From positions 3,348,001 to 3,412,000 of the forward strand of contig NZ_CP043046.1 of the NCBI RefSeq assembly GCF_008119665.1: a stretch of DNA of 64,000 nucleotides, written 5' to 3'. Position 1 is the stretch's first letter. The number at the start of each line of letters is the position of its first letter. Source of the stretch: Pigmentiphaga aceris (lineage in GTDB: Bacteria > Pseudomonadota > Gammaproteobacteria > Burkholderiales > Burkholderiaceae_B). The notes under the pieces are model-generated. The model was not told the origin of the DNA and made no database searches. It worked only from the letters and a program-made list of their open reading frames with translations. Below are positions 34,787 through 45,195 of the stretch, piece by piece. The translations under genes and the position numbers were made by a program.

Positions 34787-36766
34787 TCAATGAAGCTCGC
34801 GGTAAATCCGTTCAGCCAGATCGAAGGACACGCCTTCTACCGTAGCCAGTTCTTCCACGCTTGCGTTGGTTACGCCACGCAAGCCACCAAAACGCGCCAG
34901 CAAACGCTGACGACGCTTGGCCCCCACTCCGTCGATTTCTTCCAGACGAGAGGTGTTGCGTGTCTTGGCCCGACGCGCACGCATGCCGGTAATGGCAAAA
35001 CGGTGCGCCTCGTCGCGGATCTGCGCCACCAGCATCAGCGCGGCAGATTCGCCGCCCAAAGCCAGTGGTGCTCGACCGTCGGCAAAGATCAGGGTTTCCA
35101 GGCCGACCTTGCGCCCTTCCCCCTTGGCCACGCCCACGATCAGCGCGATGTCCATGCCCAGTTCTTCGAACACCTGGCGGGCAACCTCGACCTGACCCTT
35201 GCCACCGTCCACCAGCACAATGTCCGGCGTGACACGATCGGCATCCGACACGCGTTCGTATCGACGCGTCAGCACCTGGCGCATCGCAGCGTAATCGTCG
35301 CCGGGCGTGATGTCACTGATATTGAAACGTCGATACTCTTTTGGCTGTGTGGCGTGGTGGTGGTAGATCACACAGGACGCCTGCGTCGCCTCGCCTTGCG
35401 TGTGACTGATGTCGAAACACTCGATGCGCAGTGTCTCAAGCGAACCTTCATCCACGTCCAGGCCCAACGTTTCCGCCAGGGCACGCGTGCGCGCCTGCTG
35501 CGAGCCGGCTTCGGCCAGCAGTCGGGACAAGGCAAATTCAGCGTTCTTTTTTGCCTGATCCAGCCAACTGCGACGCAGACCCTGCGGCTGACGGATCAGG
35601 TTGATGCGGGTGCCGGACTGCTCGGACAAGGCGTCGATGGCGGAATTGTCGGGTGGCTCATGCGACACCACGATGGCGGGCGGAATGCTGCGCTCGACAT
35701 AATGCTGCGACAGGAATGCATCCAGCACATCGCCCGGCGAATCGCCGTCGAAATGCACGGGGAAGAACGCCTTGTCACCCAGATGACGCCCGCCGCGCAC
35801 AATCGCCAGATTCACGCACACACGCCCACCCAGCATAGCCACGGCAACTACGTCGGCGTTTTGATCACCGTCGGCTTCCATGGTCTGCTGATGCAGGACG
35901 CGCGACAAAGCACCCATCTGGTCGCGCAGCGCGCCGGCTTCTTCGAACTTCAGTGCCTCGGCCGCCGCATACATGCGCGCTTCCATTTCACCCAGCACCT
36001 GCTGTGTTTCCCCACGCAGGAAACGCACGGCGCGCTGCACATCCTGCTGATAGTCCTCGTGCGGGATGGCGTTCACACAGGGGCCGGAGCAACGCTGGAT
36101 CTGATACAGCAGACAGGGGCGCGAGCGGTTGGCAAAGACAGTGTCTTCACAGGTACGAAGGCGAAACACCTTTTGCAGAATCTGGATGCTTTCACGCACG
36201 GCCCAGGCACTGGGGAACGGACCGAAGAACTGGTTCTTGCGGTCGGTATTGCCCCGGTAATAGGCCACGCGTGGCCACTCGTGGCCGGTAATCTTCAAGT
36301 ACGGATAGGACTTGTCGTCGCGGAACAGAATGTTGTAGCGCGGCGATAGCGACTTGATCAGGTTGTTTTCAAGCAGCAGCGCTTCGGCTTCCGAGCGCGT
36401 GACGGTCACTTGCACGCGCGCAACCCGAGCCACCATATGCGCAATGCGCGGGCTGCTGGAGGTCTTCTGGAAGTAAGACGACACGCGCTTTTTCAGCTCG
36501 CGCGCCTTGCCCACGTACATGACCTCGCCTTCGGCGTTGATGTGCCGATACACACCTGGCTTGTTCGGCAGGCCGGACAGGAAACGCTTCAGGTCGAAGG
36601 CGTCGGGGGTTGATGCGATAGGGCTGGCGGACTTGGCTGGGGAAGACGCTGATGGATCAGACGGCTGGTCAACCGCCGGCCTGCCAGAGGTCGCCGCATC
36701 AGCCTTCCCTTCTTCCTGCGCCTTGGCCGGCACATCATCGTCCTCGGGCGGCAAGACCACAGTCAT
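34787..36766 (-). CDS. uvrC: Excinuclease ABC subunit C
   Basis: A 659-residue nucleotide-excision-repair endonuclease that makes both incisions with UvrA/UvrB. The GIY-YIG domain starts at GVY (71-73) ... YVG (84-86); then the UvrB-binding UVR helix region ([24 protein letters not shown]), the RNase H-like C-terminal nuclease with [11 protein letters not shown], and terminal helix-hairpin-helix repeats ([19 protein letters not shown]). A low-complexity Ala/Ser/Pro extension of about 56 residues precedes the GIY-YIG domain. Its ATG overlaps the nagZ stop by one base (TGATG), implying translational coupling. Confidence 0.97.
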   Translation of the reverse strand: MTVVLPPEDDDVPAKAQEEGKADAATSGRPAVDQPSDPSASSPAKSASPIASTPDAFDLKRFLSGLPNKPGVYRHINAEGEVMYVGKARELKKRVSSYFQKTSSSPRIAHMVARVARVQVTVTRSEAEALLLENNLIKSLSPRYNILFRDDKSYPYLKITGHEWPRVAYYRGNTDRKNQFFGPFPSAWAVRESIQILQKVFRLRTCEDTVFANRSRPCLLYQIQRCSGPCVNAIPHEDYQQDVQRAVRFLRGETQQVLGEMEARMYAAAEALKFEEAGALRDQMGALSRVLHQQTMEADGDQNADVVAVAMLGGRVCVNLAIVRGGRHLGDKAFFPVHFDGDSPGDVLDAFLSQHYVERSIPPAIVVSHEPPDNSAIDALSEQSGTRINLIRQPQGLRRSWLDQAKKNAEFALSRLLAEAGSQQARTRALAETLGLDVDEGSLETLRIECFDISHTQGEATQASCVIYHHHATQPKEYRRFNISDITPGDDYAAMRQVLTRRYERVSDADRVTPDIVLVDGGKGQVEVARQVFEELGMDIALIVGVAKGEGRKVGLETLIFADGRAPLALGGESAALMLVAQIRDEAHRFAITGMRARRAKTRNTSRLEEIDGVGAKRRQRLLARFGGLRGVTNASVEELATVEGVSFDLAERIYRELH

Positions 36767-38352
36767 CAGCCTTCCGCGCGCGCGGCTCGGCGAGCGGCAC
36801 GGAAGCGTGGCAGGGCCTGGAGCGTGGCCCAGTCAGGCGCAGCCGTGACGGGCATCAGGCGACGGATGCGGGCCGTCGACGCGGGGTCGGGCGTGTGCAT
36901 CAATCGCGTCAGCAGATCGTCGGCCAAGTCGGGACGATTGCAGACCAGCACCATGTCGCAACCTGCCGCCAATGCAGCCTTGGCGCGCGCCAGCATGTCA
37001 CCGGCAACCGATGCACCTTCCATCGACAAGTCATCAGAAAACACTACGCCGTCGTAGGCCAGCTTGCCGCGCAAAATGGTTTTGATCCACTTGCGCGAGA
37101 ACCCAGCCGGGTGGCGATCGACCTTGGGGTAGATCACGTGTGCGGGCATGACGGCGGGCAAGACCGCGTCGCCCAGCCATTGATAAGGCGCAGCGTCGTG
37201 TTCGAGAATTTCTGCCAGCGGGCGCTCATCGACCGGAATGGCCAAGTGTGAATCCGCATGGACAAAACCGTGGCCGGGGAAATGCTTGCCGCATGCGCCC
37301 ATGCCCGCCAGCGCCAGCCCTTGCGCCAAGGCACGGGCCAACATGGCAACCACGCGCGGATCGGCATGGAAGGACCGATCGCCGATCACGGTGCTGCCAC
37401 CATAGTCCAGATCCAGCACCGGGGCGAAGCTGAAATCGACACCGCAGGCACGCAACTCTGAGGCCAGCACGTAGCCGATTTCGGTTGCGCGACGCATTGC
37501 CCCCATCGGGTCGTGCATCCACTGCTCGCCCAGGGTTCGCATGGCGGGCAAAGACGTAAATCCATCGCGGCGGAAACGCTGCACGCGGCCACCTTCGTGG
37601 TCTACCGCGATCAGCAGCGGTTCGCTGCGGGCAGCGTGAATCTCGGCGGTCAGGGTTTGCAGTGCGGCGCGGCTGGTGAAGTTGCGTGCGAACAGAATCA
37701 CGCCGCCCACCAGGGGATGGCGCAGGCGTTCACGTTCTGCGTCGGTCAGCACGATGCCGGCCACATCGACCATGACCGGGCCGGGTGCGAGCGAATCCGA
37801 GGGGGAAACCGAGGTGGTTTCCGGCACCAGCACAGAGGAGATCACGGAAGACACGGCGGAAGGCAGGATAGAAGAAGTCACAATAGCGGAATCAGAAACT
37901 GGGGCAGATACGAGATTCGGGTCGGAATCCAGGGCAGGCGTAATGCCGGGGTTCAGGTCAGCGTTCGGGCCAAGATCGGCGGCATCACAGGCAGGCGCAG
38001 CATCGCGCAGAAGATCGGCATCAATGGAACGGTCAAGACGAGCACTGGCAGCAGGGTCGGCAGCAAGCTCAGTACCCAGACCAAGGCCCGGCACATTCGC
38101 CAACACGCGATTTGCCGCCGCCGTGGCTTCCATCATTATCGCGGGCCAGGCGAACATGCCGCCCCACGCCCACCAGCCGGCAAGCTGAGCGCTCTGCACC
38201 CAGTCTTGCACGATCGAGTCCCGCAACATCGGGGCTGGAAAAATAGACGCTGGATTGACCGCCAAGTAAGCCATCGGGTCCTGAAAAACCAGGGCCTGAA
38301 GCGCCTCGACGTTGGCGACGGGAGGCGCTTCCACGCCACGCGCTACCGACAT
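36766..38352 (-). CDS. nagZ: Beta-N-acetylhexosaminidase NagZ with unusual N-terminal extension
   Basis: A family 3 glycosidase that removes N-acetylglucosamine from muropeptides during peptidoglycan recycling in the cytosol. The catalytic core runs from [14 protein letters not shown] (about 37782) to the end, 338 residues, the normal full length, with KHFPGHG, the HADSH loop and the [10 protein letters not shown] nucleophile region intact. The same frame stays open upstream across about 190 further residues to an ATG at 38352 (and beyond, into acpS). That part has a Trp-rich helix-like region ([18 protein letters not shown]), an acidic stretch and a Ser/Val/Pro linker. The true start is uncertain: no good ribosome-binding site is seen at 38352 or near the core. 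Confidence 0.85.
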   Translation of the reverse strand: MSVARGVEAPPVANVEALQALVFQDPMAYLAVNPASIFPAPMLRDSIVQDWVQSAQLAGWWAWGGMFAWPAIMMEATAAANRVLANVPGLGLGTELAADPAASARLDRSIDADLLRDAAPACDAADLGPNADLNPGITPALDSDPNLVSAPVSDSAIVTSSILPSAVSSVISSVLVPETTSVSPSDSLAPGPVMVDVAGIVLTDAERERLRHPLVGGVILFARNFTSRAALQTLTAEIHAARSEPLLIAVDHEGGRVQRFRRDGFTSLPAMRTLGEQWMHDPMGAMRRATEIGYVLASELRACGVDFSFAPVLDLDYGGSTVIGDRSFHADPRVVAMLARALAQGLALAGMGACGKHFPGHGFVHADSHLAIPVDERPLAEILEHDAAPYQWLGDAVLPAVMPAHVIYPKVDRHPAGFSRKWIKTILRGKLAYDGVVFSDDLSMEGASVAGDMLARAKAALAAGCDMVLVCNRPDLADDLLTRLMHTPDPASTARIRRLMPVTAAPDWATLQALPRFRAARRAARAEG

Positions 38353-38384
38353 TGCTGTGCCCGAAGGCACGATAGACAGAGAAA

Positions 38385-38420
38385 GTGACGGGGCAAGTAA
38401 CGAGGCAAGTAACGGGGCAA
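38385..38420 (-). repeat. Three-unit 12-bp tandem repeat at the acpS-nagZ junction
   Basis: On the plus strand GTGACGGGGCAA, GTAACGAGGCAA, GTAACGGGGCAA follow one another, with a partial fourth. The array lies just past the acpS stop and upstream of the nagZ ATG. Being a multiple of three, it keeps the upstream nagZ frame open. Confidence 0.85.
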
Positions 38421-38428
38421 GTGAGCGA

Positions 38429-38944
38429 TCAGACGCCCGGCGCGCGACGCTCGACCACGACATAGGCGGCTGCCATATCGGATTCATCAGTGATGGAAAC
38501 ATGCGCCGCCCCAAATCTTTCGATGTACCAGCTGTGAAGCGGTTCGGCGATGACAAGCACCGGACGGCCGCCTGGTGCGTTCAAAGTCTGCACACGTCGC
38601 CACGTCATGGGCATGCGCATTCCCAGGCCGATAGCCTTGGAAAACGCTTCCTTGGCGGCGAAGCGGGTCGCCAAAAAGCGCACCCCCCGCTGCGGATCAC
38701 GGGCAGAACGTGCACGAAACTTGGCAAGTTCTTCAGGCCCGAGGATCTTGGCAGCGAACCGTTCACCACGACGCGCCAACGCGGCTTCGATGCGATCGAT
38801 GCGCAGCAGGTCAGTGCCAATCCCGGCAATCGCGACAGGCGCTGGCATGGGATTCGGCGAGACCGATGCAGCCGGTGCCTGCACGGCAAGCGTCACAGGC
38901 TTGCCTTCAGTGGATGCGTTGCCGTCAGCAGCCGTGTCTGTCAT
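38429..38944 (-). CDS. acpS: Holo-[acyl-carrier-protein] synthase
   Basis: A 171-residue enzyme that transfers 4'-phosphopantetheine from CoA to Ser39 of ACP (acpP in this window). Both family motifs are intact: [16 protein letters not shown] with the metal-binding Asp, and [15 protein letters not shown]; the end [18 protein letters not shown] is typical. A 36-residue Ala/Pro-rich tail precedes the usual start. Its ATG overlaps the pdxJ stop (ATGA), an arrangement seen in many proteobacteria. Confidence 0.95.
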   Translation of the reverse strand: MTDTAADGNASTEGKPVTLAVQAPAASVSPNPMPAPVAIAGIGTDLLRIDRIEAALARRGERFAAKILGPEELAKFRARSARDPQRGVRFLATRFAAKEAFSKAIGLGMRMPMTWRRVQTLNAPGGRPVLVIAEPLHSWYIERFGAAHVSITDESDMAAAYVVVERRAPGV

Positions 38945-39696
38945 TTCGCCATGCCCGGCTGCGTGCGCACAGCAGCAAGCCGCGCCTGAAGCATCTTGGT
39001 CTTCATCTCGCGAACCGCCTGGGTCCAGCCGACAAACACCGCTTCGGCAACGATGGCGTGACCGATGTTCAACTCCTTGATGCCATCAAGCGCCGCAATC
39101 GGCTCGACGTTACCCAGGTGCAGGCCGTGGCCGGCGTTCACGATCAAGCCTGCACGCAGGCCATCGGCGACACCATTGCGCACACGTGCAAGTTGCGCAT
39201 CGAATTCTTCAGCCGGCGCTTCCGCATACGCACCGGTGTGCAATTCGATGACAGGTGCACCTGCACGCGCTGCCGCCTCGATCTGGCGCGCGTCTGCATC
39301 AATGAACAAAGACACCCGAATGCCCGCGTCCTGCAAGCGCTTGACCGCGCTGGACACGGTGTCGAAATGGCCCGCGACATCCAGGCCACCTTCAGTGGTC
39401 AATTCCGCACGTCGTTCGGGAACCAGACACACGTCCTGCGGCTTCACCTGGCAGGCAATCGCCAGCATTTCTTCGGTAACGGCGCACTCAAGATTCATGC
39501 GGGTGCGCAGTTGGCCGCGCAACGCAAATACGTCCGCGTCTTGAATGTGGCGGCGATCTTCACGCAGATGCAGCGTGATCAGATCGGCACCGGCTTCCTC
39601 GGCAAGCAAGGCAGCGCGAATGGGGTCGGGATAGATCGTGTGCCGTTGCTGACGCAAGGTGGCCACGTGGTCGATGTTTACGCCAAGATCGATCAT
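38941..39696 (-). CDS. pdxJ: Pyridoxine 5'-phosphate synthase
   Basis: A 251-residue TIM-barrel enzyme condensing 1-deoxyxylulose 5-phosphate with 3-amino-2-oxopropyl phosphate to make pyridoxine 5'-phosphate (vitamin B6 pathway). It opens with [18 protein letters not shown], whose His is the catalytic residue, and has [41 protein letters not shown] and the final [14 protein letters not shown]. The ATG at 39696 matches the conserved start. It overlaps recO by 4 nt (ATGA) and acpS by 4 nt. Confidence 0.97.
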   Translation of the reverse strand: MIDLGVNIDHVATLRQQRHTIYPDPIRAALLAEEAGADLITLHLREDRRHIQDADVFALRGQLRTRMNLECAVTEEMLAIACQVKPQDVCLVPERRAELTTEGGLDVAGHFDTVSSAVKRLQDAGIRVSLFIDADARQIEAAARAGAPVIELHTGAYAEAPAEEFDAQLARVRNGVADGLRAGLIVNAGHGLHLGNVEPIAALDGIKELNIGHAIVAEAVFVGWTQAVREMKTKMLQARLAAVRTQPGMAK

Positions 39697-40460
39697 AAGT
39701 CCTGCAAATCGTGAAGCACACGGCGCGTCGCCAACGGACGGCCATTCATATGATAGTCGAGACGTTCGCGCAGCAAGCGCCGCAGCGCTGGCTCGTCGGG
39801 TACGTCGTCGAAGTCGTCGGCAACCAGCGCCACCAGCGTGGTTCCGGGCACCACGCCAGCCTTGCCGGCGTCGTTGGCATCGGCGTGCTCGACACCACCC
39901 TGCACCTGAACCCGATACCAGCGGTCCGCCTCGATGGGGTCGCCTTTTTCGGTCACCGACGGATCGAAGCCATAACCTATCTCGCGCAGCAAGGCCCACT
40001 CGAAACTGCGCAAGGCAGCAGACACGCCAACGCCGGACGACAGACGCGCCAAGGTTTCGATGTATGTGTCGTAGATAGCCTCGTGCGCATCGTCACGGGC
40101 CATCAGGCGCAGCAGCAACTCGTTCAGATACCAGGCCGACATCATGGCCGAGCCGACCAGGCGCTGTGGGGCACCGCCCCACTCTGCCCGAACCAGGGTC
40201 TTGACCTCGCCGCCGCCCGACCAGCTCAGGCGCAGCGGCTGGAACGTGGCCAGTACCGAACGCAAAGCCGAGTGCGGCCGCTTGGCCCCTTTAGCCACCA
40301 TGGCCACTCGGCCATGCGCACGCGAAAAAACTTCTGCAATCAGCGAGGTTTCGCGATACGCGTAGCTGTGCAGCAAAAAAGCAGGTGCGTCATCGACGCG
40401 TTGGGACGGCCGTGCCCGACTGCTGCGAGCAGCCGGACGCCTTCCCACTACTTCACTCAT
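39693..40460 (-). CDS. recO: DNA repair protein RecO
   Basis: A 255-residue recombination mediator that works with RecR to load RecA on SSB-coated gaps. The N-terminal OB-fold is visible ([23 protein letters not shown] in two parts, then [14 protein letters not shown]), followed by a helical domain with [14 protein letters not shown] and [12 protein letters not shown]. About 22 extra residues precede the OB-fold. The start overlaps the era stop by 8 nt, so it is part of the rnc-era-recO-pdxJ-acpS unit common in proteobacteria. Confidence 0.94.
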   Translation of the reverse strand: MSEVVGRRPAARSSRARPSQRVDDAPAFLLHSYAYRETSLIAEVFSRAHGRVAMVAKGAKRPHSALRSVLATFQPLRLSWSGGGEVKTLVRAEWGGAPQRLVGSAMMSAWYLNELLLRLMARDDAHEAIYDTYIETLARLSSGVGVSAALRSFEWALLREIGYGFDPSVTEKGDPIEADRWYRVQVQGGVEHADANDAGKAGVVPGTTLVALVADDFDDVPDEPALRRLLRERLDYHMNGRPLATRRVLHDLQDL

Positions 40461-41355
40461 AACCCAGATCGCGCAGCGCGTTTTCGCGATCAGCCCAACC
40501 GCGACGCACCTTCACATAAACTTCCAGGTGCACCGGCTTGTCGAGCATCTTGGAGATGTCCTGGCGCGCTTCAGTAGCAATGCGCTTCATGCGCTCGCCG
40601 TTGGCACCGATCAGGATCGGGCGGTGGCTGTCGCGGTCCACGATCACACATGCCGCAATGCGGGCATGGCCATCGGACTCTTCCCATTGTTCGATGACCA
40701 CGGTTGCGCCGTAGGGCAACTCGTCACCGACCAGGCGGAAGATCTTTTCGCGCACCAGTTCAGCGGCAATGAAGCGCGCCGGACGATCGGTCAGCGTATC
40801 GGCCTCGAACATGGCCTCGCCTTCCGGCAAACGGTTGGCGATCTCGTCGAGCAGGTGATCCAGCTGGCGCGACTTGGCCGCGCTGACGGGAATCACTGCA
40901 TCGAAGGGATGCGTCGCGACGATCTTCTGCACGTAAGGGAACAGCGAATCGCGATCTTTCAGCAGATCGGTCTTGTTGACGGCCAGAATGGTCTTGGCGG
41001 CCGGCGGCAGCATGGGCAGCAGGTTGGAATCACCTTCTGACCACTTGCCGGCCTCGACTACCTGCACGACCACATCGACGTTGGCCAGCGACTGGCTGAC
41101 CACACGATTCATCATGCGGTTCATGGTGCCGGCGTGGCGGGTCTGGAAACCAGGCGTGTCGATGAACACGAACTGCTCGTGATCACGCGTCAGTACACCC
41201 TGGATGCGGTGACGCGTGGTTTGTGCCTTGCGGGACACGATGCTGATTTTCGCGCCAACCAAGGCGTTCAACAATGTCGACTTGCCGACATTGGGACGGC
41301 CGATGATGGCAACGTAGCCGCAGCGGAACGGACGGGGGGCGGTTTGATCGCTCAT
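40453..41355 (-). CDS. era: GTPase Era
   Basis: A 300-residue essential GTPase that binds 16S rRNA and helps small-subunit maturation. G-motifs: GRPNVGKST (19-27), DTPGF (66-70), NKTD (127-130), and VSAAKS later; the C-terminal KH domain carries [18 protein letters not shown]. Length is normal. The ATG overlaps the rnc stop (ATGA) and the stop overlaps recO, consistent with coupled translation. Confidence 0.98.
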   Translation of the reverse strand: MSDQTAPRPFRCGYVAIIGRPNVGKSTLLNALVGAKISIVSRKAQTTRHRIQGVLTRDHEQFVFIDTPGFQTRHAGTMNRMMNRVVSQSLANVDVVVQVVEAGKWSEGDSNLLPMLPPAAKTILAVNKTDLLKDRDSLFPYVQKIVATHPFDAVIPVSAAKSRQLDHLLDEIANRLPEGEAMFEADTLTDRPARFIAAELVREKIFRLVGDELPYGATVVIEQWEESDGHARIAACVIVDRDSHRPILIGANGERMKRIATEARQDISKMLDKPVHLEVYVKVRRGWADRENALRDLGYE

Positions 41356-42185
41356 GACTTTGACGGACTGGCGACAGGCGATACGCCTGACGCGGATGAA
41401 TCGGGGGACGTGTCTGCAGGTGCCATGCCGGCGGCTTGCACCACGGCAACAGGCAGCGACAGTTGGGCAGTCTTGCGGGCGCGCGGTGCCCGCTTGGGCG
41501 GCACTGCATTGATGGCAAGTGCGGCTTCCAGCGCGCGTTTGGCACCTTCCTGCTCGGCGGCACGGCGGCTTCCGCCCGTGCCCACCACCTGCACTTCAAG
41601 CTTCGGAATCGAGCACTCGACTTCGAATTCCTGGCTGTGCGCCGCACCGTGGGTAGCCACCACAGTGTAGATCGGCAATGCGAGCTTGCGCCCTTGCAGG
41701 TACTCCTGCAACAAGGTTTTCGCGTCTTTACCAAGTGTCTTGGGATCGACGGTTTCCATCACTGGCTGGTACAGACGTGCAATCACCTTGCCTGCCGTCT
41801 CGAAATTCGAGTCGATGAAAATCGCCCCGAAAATCGCTTCGACCGTATCGGCAAGGATGGACGGGCGACGGAAGCCGCCGCTCTTGAGTTCGCCCTCGCC
41901 CAGTCGCAGGTAACGCGACAAGTCCAGGCGCTGCGCGATTTCGGCCAGCGATGCCTGCTTGACCAGATTGGCACGCAGCCGTGACAGGTCGCCTTCGTCG
42001 ATGCGGCTGAAGCGCTCGTACAACAAGGTGGCGACTGAGCAATTCAACACGCTGTCGCCCAGGAATTCCAGGCGTTCGTTGTGTTTGGCGCTGTGACTAC
42101 GGTGCGTAAGCGCCTGTTCAAGCAACGCAGCGTTCTTAAACTGGTAGTCCAGCTTGGTTTCTAACGTATTCAAACTCAAATTCAT
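41352..42185 (-). CDS. rnc: Ribonuclease III
   Basis: A 277-residue double-strand-specific endoribonuclease that processes rRNA precursors and structured mRNAs. The catalytic signature [12 protein letters not shown] (36-47) and the second metal-site segment [13 protein letters not shown] are intact; a dsRNA-binding domain follows ([12 protein letters not shown] ... [23 protein letters not shown]). A Pro/Ala-rich tail of about 50 residues extends beyond the usual end. The ATG at 42185 matches the family start; the open frame continues 10 codons upstream. Confidence 0.97.
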   Translation of the reverse strand: MNLSLNTLETKLDYQFKNAALLEQALTHRSHSAKHNERLEFLGDSVLNCSVATLLYERFSRIDEGDLSRLRANLVKQASLAEIAQRLDLSRYLRLGEGELKSGGFRRPSILADTVEAIFGAIFIDSNFETAGKVIARLYQPVMETVDPKTLGKDAKTLLQEYLQGRKLALPIYTVVATHGAAHSQEFEVECSIPKLEVQVVGTGGSRRAAEQEGAKRALEAALAINAVPPKRAPRARKTAQLSLPVAVVQAAGMAPADTSPDSSASGVSPVASPSKS

Positions 42186-42276
42186 GCGTTCGCCTTGGCG
42201 GTACACGGCTGGCACGCGGCCAACCGTGTGATGCGCATCGCAGGGCGAAATCGGGACGGTGCGGCAACGAACCAGA

Positions 42277-43179
42277 TCAATGGAATCGTCCGATGCGCTT
42301 CAAGTCGCTGAAATTCATCCATACGAAGAATGCTTTGCCCACGATGTTCGCCTCGGGCATGAAGCCCCAATAACGGCTATCGAGGCTGTTGTCCCGATTA
42401 TCGCCCATCATGAAATAGTTACCTGCGGGCACGGTGCAGCGCACCCCTTCCCTGCTGTACGTGCAAGCATTCATATTGGGGAAGGAGCTGACCATGCCGA
42501 TCTCGCCGGAACGGCCGGGATCGTTGAGGATGTCGTGGTCGACACCATCAAAGGTCTCGGTGAAACGCTGCGTATAGGTCACGCGGTCGGGATCGAAATA
42601 ATCCCCGGCTGCTGCAGTCGGTACCACCTTGCCGTTCACCGTCAGGCGCTTGTTCAGGTAAGCCACTTCGTCGCCGGGCAGCCCGACCACACGCTTGATG
42701 TAGTCGATTTGCGGGTCGACCGGATACCGGAACACCACCACGTCGCCACGCTTGGGATCGTTGAACGGAATGACCTTGTTGTTCAGGATGGGCAGGCGAA
42801 TGCCGTAGGTGAACTTGTTCACCAGGATCAGATCGCCAACCTGCAGCGTGGGAATCATCGAACCCGACGGAATGCGGAAGGGTTCGACGATGAACGAACG
42901 CAAGGTGAAGACGAACAGGATCACCGGGAAGAAGCTGGCCGAATATTCGACCCACCACGGCGCGCGAGCGGCCTGACTGACCGCTTCCTGGCGCAGACGT
43001 GCTGCTTCGGCGTCACCGCTCGATGCACGGATGCTCGGTGCGCTGACATTGTCAAAACGTTCGCCCGCCGCAATGGCACGCGCCCGACGCTGCGGCTGCA
43101 GCACCCAGCGGTCCAGCGCCCACGCAATGCCGGTAACCACCAGCAGCACGAACAGGATCAACGCAAAGTTCAAACTCAT
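42277..43179 (-). CDS. lepB: Signal peptidase I
   Basis: A 300-residue inner-membrane serine protease that removes signal peptides in the periplasm. Two N-terminal membrane segments (about 5-22 and 80-95) flank a cytoplasmic loop; the catalytic Ser107 is in [13 protein letters not shown] and the base Lys162 in [11 protein letters not shown]. The C-terminal [14 protein letters not shown] box is intact. An AGGGG ribosome-binding site is 8 nt upstream. It lies 34 bp after lepA and 91 bp before rnc, the standard lepA-lepB-rnc-era order. Confidence 0.97.
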   Translation of the reverse strand: MSLNFALILFVLLVVTGIAWALDRWVLQPQRRARAIAAGERFDNVSAPSIRASSGDAEAARLRQEAVSQAARAPWWVEYSASFFPVILFVFTLRSFIVEPFRIPSGSMIPTLQVGDLILVNKFTYGIRLPILNNKVIPFNDPKRGDVVVFRYPVDPQIDYIKRVVGLPGDEVAYLNKRLTVNGKVVPTAAAGDYFDPDRVTYTQRFTETFDGVDHDILNDPGRSGEIGMVSSFPNMNACTYSREGVRCTVPAGNYFMMGDNRDNSLDSRYWGFMPEANIVGKAFFVWMNFSDLKRIGRFH

Positions 43180-43213
43180 GCACGTGCCCCTTGCAAACCT
43201 TGCATCGCAGCGA

Positions 43214-45007
43214 TCACTTGTCCTCCACCTGCAGGATGGCCAGGAAGGCCTCTTGCGGAATTTCCACGTTGCCGACGTTCTTCATGCGCTTCTTGCCGGC
43301 CTTCTGCTTTTCAAGCAGCTTCTTCTTGCGCGAGATGTCGCCGCCGTAGCACTTGGCCAGCACGTTCTTGCGCATTGCCTTGACGTTCTCGCGGGCGATG
43401 ATTTCCGCCCCGATTGCGCCTTGAATGGCGATGTCGAACATCTGGCGCGGTATCAGTTCACGCATCTTGGCGGTCACCGCACGGCCACGGAAACGCGCGT
43501 TCGAACGGTGCACGATCATGGCGAGTGCATCGACGCGGTCGCCGTTGATCATCAGGTCAACCTTGACCACGTCAGCGGCACGGTATTCCAGGAACTCGTA
43601 GTCCATGGACGCATAACCGCGTGACACCGACTTCAGCTTGTCGAAGAAGTCCAGCACGATCTCGGCCAGCGGCATTTCATAGACCAGGTGAACCTGGCGG
43701 CCGTGGTAGGTCATGTCCATCTGGTTGCCGCGTTTGGAGATGCACAGCGTGATGACCACGCCCACATATTCTTGCGGCATGAACAAAGTGACGGTGACGA
43801 TCGGTTCGCGCACTTCGAGAATGTGGCCGACTTCAGGCATTTTCGACGGGCTGGCGACTTCGATCACACTGTTGTCGCGCTGCACGACCTCGTAGACCAC
43901 CGACGGTGCCGTGGTGATCAGGTCCATGTTGAATTCGCGTTCCAGGCGCTCCTGCACGATTTCCATGTGCAAGAGGCCCAGGAAGCCGCAGCGGAAACCA
44001 AAGCCCAGTGCGGACGACACTTCAGGCTCGTACTGCAGCGCGGCATCGTTGAGCTTCAGTTTTTCGAGCGAATCGCGCAGCGCGTCGAAGTCGCTGGACT
44101 CAACCGGGAACAATCCCGCAAACACCTGCGGCTTGACTTCCTTGAAGCCGCCGAGCGCCTCGGGCGCGGGCTTGGCCGCGTGCGTGACCGTATCGCCGAC
44201 CTTCGCGCTTTCCAGCGTCTTGATGCCGGCAATGATGAAGCCCACCCCGCCTGCCGTCAGGAATTCGCGCGGCTGAGACTTCGGCGTGAAAACGCCGACG
44301 TGCTCGCACAGGTGGGTTGCACCGGTTGCCATCATCAGCAGCTTTTCCTTGGGTCGCAAGGTGCCGTTGACCACACGAACCAGCATGACCACGCCCACGT
44401 AGTTGTCGAACCACGAGTCGATGATCAGGGCTTGCAGCGGGCCGTCCGGATCGCCAACAGGCGCGGGAATACGGGCGATGACACCTTCGATGATGTCGTC
44501 GATGCCCATGCCGGTCTTGGCGCTGGCAAGAATCGCTTCGTCAGCGGAGATGCCGATGACTTCTTCGATTTCCTTGCGCGCGTTGTCGGGATCGGCCGAG
44601 GGCAGATCCATCTTGTTCAGCACCGGCACGACCTCAACGCCGAGGTCGAGCGCCGTATAACAGTTGGCCACGGTCTGGGCTTCGACGCCTTGAGAAGCGT
44701 CCACCACCAGCAAGGCCCCCTCACACGCGGACAGCGAGCGGCTGACCTCGTAGGAAAAGTCGACGTGTCCCGGCGTGTCGATGAGGTTCAGCTCATACGT
44801 CTTGCCGTCGCGCGCGACATACTTCAGCGCGGCAGTCTGGGCCTTGATGGTGATGCCGCGCTCGCGTTCGATATCCATCGAGTCGAGGACTTGGGCCTCC
44901 ATCTCACGATCGGACAAGCCGCCGCAACGGTGGATGATGCGGTCGGCCAGGGTCGATTTACCGTGGTCGATGTGGGCGATGATCGAGAAATTGCGTATCT
45001 GCTGCAT
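43214..45007 (-). CDS. lepA: Elongation factor 4 (LepA)
   Basis: A 597-residue translational GTPase that acts on stalled or initiating ribosomes. G1 AHIDHGKST, the switch region with [12 protein letters not shown]3 DTPGHVDF and G4 NKMDLP are all present, and the LepA-specific C-terminal domain ends in [20 protein letters not shown]. The ATG at 45007 matches the conserved start [18 protein letters not shown]. It follows mucD after a strong terminator, so it needs its own promoter. Confidence 0.98.
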   Translation of the reverse strand: MQQIRNFSIIAHIDHGKSTLADRIIHRCGGLSDREMEAQVLDSMDIERERGITIKAQTAALKYVARDGKTYELNLIDTPGHVDFSYEVSRSLSACEGALLVVDASQGVEAQTVANCYTALDLGVEVVPVLNKMDLPSADPDNARKEIEEVIGISADEAILASAKTGMGIDDIIEGVIARIPAPVGDPDGPLQALIIDSWFDNYVGVVMLVRVVNGTLRPKEKLLMMATGATHLCEHVGVFTPKSQPREFLTAGGVGFIIAGIKTLESAKVGDTVTHAAKPAPEALGGFKEVKPQVFAGLFPVESSDFDALRDSLEKLKLNDAALQYEPEVSSALGFGFRCGFLGLLHMEIVQERLEREFNMDLITTAPSVVYEVVQRDNSVIEVASPSKMPEVGHILEVREPIVTVTLFMPQEYVGVVITLCISKRGNQMDMTYHGRQVHLVYEMPLAEIVLDFFDKLKSVSRGYASMDYEFLEYRAADVVKVDLMINGDRVDALAMIVHRSNARFRGRAVTAKMRELIPRQMFDIAIQGAIGAEIIARENVKAMRKNVLAKCYGGDISRKKKLLEKQKAGKKRMKNVGNVEIPQEAFLAILQVEDK

Positions 45008-45053
45008 GCGATGTCGTAGTGACCGGCAGAACAGAACCGATCGGTGATCCTTC

Positions 45054-45080
45054 AAATAAAAGGGGGCGCCAAGCGCCCCC
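45054..45080 (-). terminator. Intrinsic terminator between mucD and lepA
   Basis: Read on the minus strand: GGGGGCGC, TTG loop, GCGCCCCC, then TTTTATTT. It lies about 115 bp past the mucD stop and about 50 bp before the lepA start. Confidence 0.88.
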
Positions 45081-45195
45081 GTTCGGTGCTGCCGGCCGGG
45101 TTCAACCCGGTCGGCAGACGTGTCGCGTGCCGCATTTTACTTCTACCGGCACGCGGCGTCTTCTTTACTGCTTATTTGCCGACGTCTATCGCAAA

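Noticed and set aside
34772..36349. 525-codon open frame antisense to uvrC
   Set aside because: Shadow of uvrC; no recognisable domain.
37676..38188. Plus-strand frame opposite the NagZ extension
   Set aside because: Rich in Arg/Ser/Glu with no start signal; its length follows from the open frame on the other strand.
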